Assembly: GCA_900323505.1 (NCBI GenBank)
Contig: OOIN01000001.1
Span: 2,356,001 to 2,420,000, forward strand
Direction: 5' to 3'
Source of the DNA: Ustilago trichophora
Lineage: Eukaryota; Basidiomycota; Ustilaginomycetes; Ustilaginales; Ustilaginaceae
DNA length: 64,000 nucleotides
Under the pieces are notes generated by a model. The model did no database searches. It was not told where the DNA came from and was given only the letters and a program-made list of their open reading frames with translations. Both the position numbers and the translations under genes were made by a program. Position 1 is the first letter of the stretch; each line of letters starts with the position of its first letter. Of this stretch, positions 61,143 to 64,000 are shown in pieces.

Positions 61143-63293
61143 ATGGTGCTTCCTACATCCAAAAACACCGTTGGTCTCGGTAGAGCTATCCTCAACCGCC
61201 GAGCCAAGGAAGCCAAGCAGCGCAACCAGACCGAGTTTCACACCACCGATATCAACAACTATGGCTCTGTCTCCAATCTCCGCTCCGTCACTCACGAAGG
61301 TGATCTCGAAGAATTCCTCAACACCGCCTCTCTAGCTGATGCTGACTTCACCGCAGAGCGAAGAAGTGGAGGTGTCACCGTCATCACTGCGCCCAACCGC
61401 GAACGAACTCGTCACAACCCTTACCTCCTCACCGGCCAGGAAGAGCAGGAGGTGCTCAAGAAGCATGTTCAGAACAAGGAACGTCTCCGTGTTCCCAGAA
61501 GGCCGGAATGGACCAGCGCTACCACGCGTGCCCAGCTCGAGCGAGCCGAAAAGGATGGTTTCCTCGACTGGAGACGTGGTCTCGCAGAGCTGCAGGAGGG
61601 TGTCGGTCTGGTGCTGACGCCGTTCGAGAGGAACTTGGAGGTCTGGCGTCAGCTTTGGCGTGTCATCGAGCGCAGTCATCTCGTAGTGCAGATTGTCGAC
61701 GCAAGGAACCCGCTTCGCTTCCGATGTGAGGATCTCGAGAAATACGTTGCCAGTCTTGGCATCGGTTCCACCAACGGCATCGAGTATCTGGACGAGGACT
61801 CGGCTCAGAAGGGTCCAAGGAGGAACTTGCTTCTCATCAACAAGGCTGATTTGCTTGACGACCAGCAGAGAAGATACTGGGCCGACTACTTTGATGCTCA
61901 AGGGATCCAGTATGCCTTCTTCAGTGCTGCCAACGCTGCTGCCATCCAGCTAGCCCGTGCAGAGGAAGAGGAGCGATTGCGTCTCGAACAGCTCAAGCTC
62001 GCAGAGCCCCGCGATGAGGATGACGAGGATGATGAAGAGGATGACGAGGACGACGAGGATGAGGACGAAGAGGAAGATGCCCGCGCTGCTGCTTCTGCCG
62101 CCGTCAGCGAAGGTGCAAAGGACGCCAAGCCTTTGGTGGGCCAAGAGGCAACTGACCGCGTGCTCGACCACTCTCACGCCGCTGTGCGTGACAGCGTCAT
62201 CGCCGAAAAGACCTACGGTCAAGACGACGCCGTTGACGCTGCCACCGCCACTGCTGCTACTACCCTCTCTGCCACCCGCGACCCTACCCGCGTCCTTAAT
62301 GTCCTTGAACTCGAAGAACTCTTTATGGCCTGCGCTCCTCCTCTCGACAACTTTGCTATCGACGGCCAGCCCGCCCCTTCCAAGCTCGTCGTCGGTCTTG
62401 TCGGATACCCCAATGTCGGTAAATCGTCCACCATCAACGCTCTTCTCGGCGAGAAGAAGGTGTCGGTCTCCTCAACTCCTGGTAAGACCAAGCACTTCCA
62501 GACCATCCACCTGTCACCGACTACCGTCTTGTGCGATTGTCCCGGTCTCGTCTTCCCACAATTCGCTACTACTTCGGCAGAACTGGTGTGCGACGGTGTG
62601 CTGCCCATCGACCAGATGCGCGAGTACACTGCTCCCGCCGAGTTGGTCGCCAAGAGAATTCCCAAGGACATTGTCGAGGGTACGTACGGTATCCGAATCG
62701 AGACGCTCACGGAGGAAGAAGGTGGCAATGGTGTCCCCACGGGTTTGGAGATGTTGACGGCATACGCTGTTGCGAGAGGCTACACCCGTCAAGGCCAGGG
62801 CAATCCAGACGAATCCCGAGCGGTACGATACGTGCTCAAGGACTACGTCAACGCCAAGCTCCTCTACAGCCACCCACCTCCGGGCATCGATGCCGACCTC
62901 TACAACTCTGCTCAACGCGACCGTGCCCGTGCAGCCCTCGCTGGACGCAAGTACGACCCGTCCACAGCTCACCTCGCCGAACACGACGTTGACGATCTCG
63001 ACTTGGATCTGCAGGCCGAACTCGCAGAGCTCACAAGACGCAAGGCCTCCGGTGCCCCACGTCAGTCGGCAAAGTCGAAAGCTCTCGATTCGGCATTCTT
63101 TGACACCATGGCTTCGTCAAAGCCTACCATTGTGGGCAGGACGGGTTTGCCAACCGCCGCCATTCAAGGCAGAATCGCCAACGACGGCAGTGTCATCAGA
63201 AAGCCAACAGGACAGCAGGAAAAGGCGGGTAGTAAGAAGCATAACAAGGCGAATAAGCGCAAGAAGCAGCGTAGCGGTGCTGGCTTTGACTAA
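61143..63293 (+). CDS. LSG1: Large-subunit biogenesis GTPase Lsg1
   Basis: A 716-aa protein from ATG 61143 (MVLPTSKNTVGLGRAILNRR). It is a circularly permuted GTPase: the G4 motif NKAD (233-236, in LLLINKADLL) precedes G1 GYPNVGKSS (421-429) and G3 DCPG (465-468). RSHLVVQIVDARNPLRFRC lies just before G4, as in the family. A long Asp/Glu run (about residues 292-312) and an Ala-rich stretch separate G4 from G1. The basic C terminus (KKHNKANKRKKQRSG) is typical. Lsg1 acts in the cytoplasm on pre-60S particles, releasing the export adaptor Nmd3. Length is close to yeast Lsg1 (640 aa) plus the acidic insert. Divergent from UTP25, convergent with mL49. Confidence 0.97.
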   Translation: MVLPTSKNTVGLGRAILNRRAKEAKQRNQTEFHTTDINNYGSVSNLRSVTHEGDLEEFLNTASLADADFTAERRSGGVTVITAPNRERTRHNPYLLTGQEEQEVLKKHVQNKERLRVPRRPEWTSATTRAQLERAEKDGFLDWRRGLAELQEGVGLVLTPFERNLEVWRQLWRVIERSHLVVQIVDARNPLRFRCEDLEKYVASLGIGSTNGIEYLDEDSAQKGPRRNLLLINKADLLDDQQRRYWADYFDAQGIQYAFFSAANAAAIQLARAEEEERLRLEQLKLAEPRDEDDEDDEEDDEDDEDEDEEEDARAAASAAVSEGAKDAKPLVGQEATDRVLDHSHAAVRDSVIAEKTYGQDDAVDAATATAATTLSATRDPTRVLNVLELEELFMACAPPLDNFAIDGQPAPSKLVVGLVGYPNVGKSSTINALLGEKKVSVSSTPGKTKHFQTIHLSPTTVLCDCPGLVFPQFATTSAELVCDGVLPIDQMREYTAPAELVAKRIPKDIVEGTYGIRIETLTEEEGGNGVPTGLEMLTAYAVARGYTRQGQGNPDESRAVRYVLKDYVNAKLLYSHPPPGIDADLYNSAQRDRARAALAGRKYDPSTAHLAEHDVDDLDLDLQAELAELTRRKASGAPRQSAKSKALDSAFFDTMASSKPTIVGRTGLPTAAIQGRIANDGSVIRKPTGQQEKAGSKKHNKANKRKKQRSGAGFD

Positions 63294-63535
63294 GTTTCAG
63301 CGTTGCAATCTCAAATCATTGTATGCAATGCACTCTTTCTTTTATCCTCCCTCTCTCTCTCGTGTTCGTTTGTTGAGAGGATCGAATGCGTTGAATTCTG
63401 GCTATGAGTACATTGTGGAGTCGTATAGATGGTTTATAAGGTTCCGAGCGAGCTTGTAAGGAAATGATGCTGAAATCATTTCTCAAGCAGCAATTTTCCT
63501 GCTGCTGCTACCGCTTTCGTTCCCTTTTTTTTTTT

Positions 63536-64000
63536 TTAGAATCCTCTGCTTTCCAAGAAAGCCTTTACCTCGTCTACTCTATTCCCGCGGATCTTCAACT
63601 TTCCACCTTCCAAGACTTTGGCGCTCTGTACGGGATCGAGGTAAGATGGATTGCCGGTCTTTTGGACCAGTTTTCTGCCTGCACGAGGTCTTAGAGGTTT
63701 CTTGTTGACTTTGAGCGGGGAGTCTTGGTTGAGGGAGATGGGGTTGTTGGATTCGTACGTGTCGGAGAGGAAGAGCGAGAGGTCGGTTTTGAGGTCTTCG
63801 ACGGATCCTTGGATTTTGCGGAGCTCAGTGATTATGCGCGTTCCGCCGTTGCGGATGTCGGTGTATACGGGAAGGCTGTCGAGGGTTTTTCCGACTCGAG
63901 GGACGAAGTAGGAGTATCGGACGGGTGTTGGGGTTGGTTCGATGGTAGGTTCGGATTCGGGGGAAGAGGTGGTGGTGGTAGAGGTGGAGTTGGATCGGGC
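63536..64000 (-). CDS. IMG2: Mitochondrial ribosomal protein mL49 (Img2), 5' end beyond window
   Basis: The minus strand is open from the window edge (64000) to a TAA at 63536-63538, giving 154 residues of the C-terminal part; the start codon lies outside. After a Ser/Thr-rich linker it reads VRYSYFVPRVGKTLDSLPVY, TDIRNGGTRIITELRKIQGS, DLKTDLSLFL and ends GGKLKIRGNRVDEVKAFLES before RGF-stop. The Y-FVPR...LPVY.D.R.GGTR...(I/L)RKI.G start and the (L/I)KI(R/K)G...(V/L)K.(F/W)L...GF end are the hallmarks of mL49/Img2 of the mitochondrial large subunit. A segment KVNKKPLRPRAGRKLVQK separates these blocks. Partial only because of the window edge. Confidence 0.9.
   Translation of the reverse strand, partial: ARSNSTSTTTTSSPESEPTIEPTPTPVRYSYFVPRVGKTLDSLPVYTDIRNGGTRIITELRKIQGSVEDLKTDLSLFLSDTYESNNPISLNQDSPLKVNKKPLRPRAGRKLVQKTGNPSYLDPVQSAKVLEGGKLKIRGNRVDEVKAFLESRGF

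Overview
The window reads as nuclear DNA of a basidiomycete smut fungus (Ustilaginales-like; species not assignable from sequence alone). Genes are long and mostly uninterrupted, rich in Ser, Gln and Asn homopolymers, with a few short introns (GTAAGT-type donors). Core eukaryotic genes (SF3b subunit Rse1, Smc6, TAF1, Utp25, Lsg1, mitochondrial mL49) exclude a prokaryote or virus. I saw no rRNA, tRNA or CRISPR.

Layout. 0.2-2.7 kb: a two-exon single-pass membrane protein (minus). 5.0-5.8 kb: a two-exon PAP2-type lipid phosphatase (plus). 7.4-12.6 kb: a giant kelch/coiled-coil cell-end protein of the Tea1 type with a pure CAG/polyQ tract. 14.1-14.8 kb: a DUF7137-type secretory/membrane protein. 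15.2-16.6 kb: a complete Tc1-family transposon with matching terminal inverted repeats, TA target duplication and an open DD34E transposase. 19.2-22.4 kb: a C2H2 transcription-factor-like protein behind a long pyrimidine-rich leader. 23.4-25.6 kb: a three-exon protein with several SUMO-interaction-like motifs. 26.1-28.4 kb: an OXR1-like TLDc protein. 29.3-34.4 kb: an LRR-RhoGEF. 34.4-38.6 kb: a gene-poor, repeat-rich stretch. 38.6-42.3 kb: Rse1. 43.3-43.9 kb: a four-helix membrane protein. 45.6-64.0 kb: a dense housekeeping block (Smc6, a ketopantoate-reductase-like enzyme, TAF1, a GCFC-domain protein, Utp25, Lsg1 and the 3' part of mL49).

How genes relate. Rse1 and the GCFC protein both point to pre-mRNA splicing. 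Utp25 (small subunit) and Lsg1 (large subunit) are divergent ribosome-biogenesis genes sharing a 409-bp intergenic region that holds a 27-nt poly(dA:dT) tract and an RRPE-like element. The Tea1-like protein and the RhoGEF both fit polarised growth.

The most unusual signal is between genes: the 7-mer TACTGTA/TACAGTA recurs throughout the intergenic DNA, often as tandem 5-bp arrays mixing CAG and CTG spacers between TA dinucleotides. This is the footprint pattern expected from repeated insertion and excision of a Tc1/Sleeping-Beauty-type element with CAG...CTG ends, which are the ends of the element present here, and that element itself sits inside such an array. I propose these arrays as a fossil record of repeated transposon visits.
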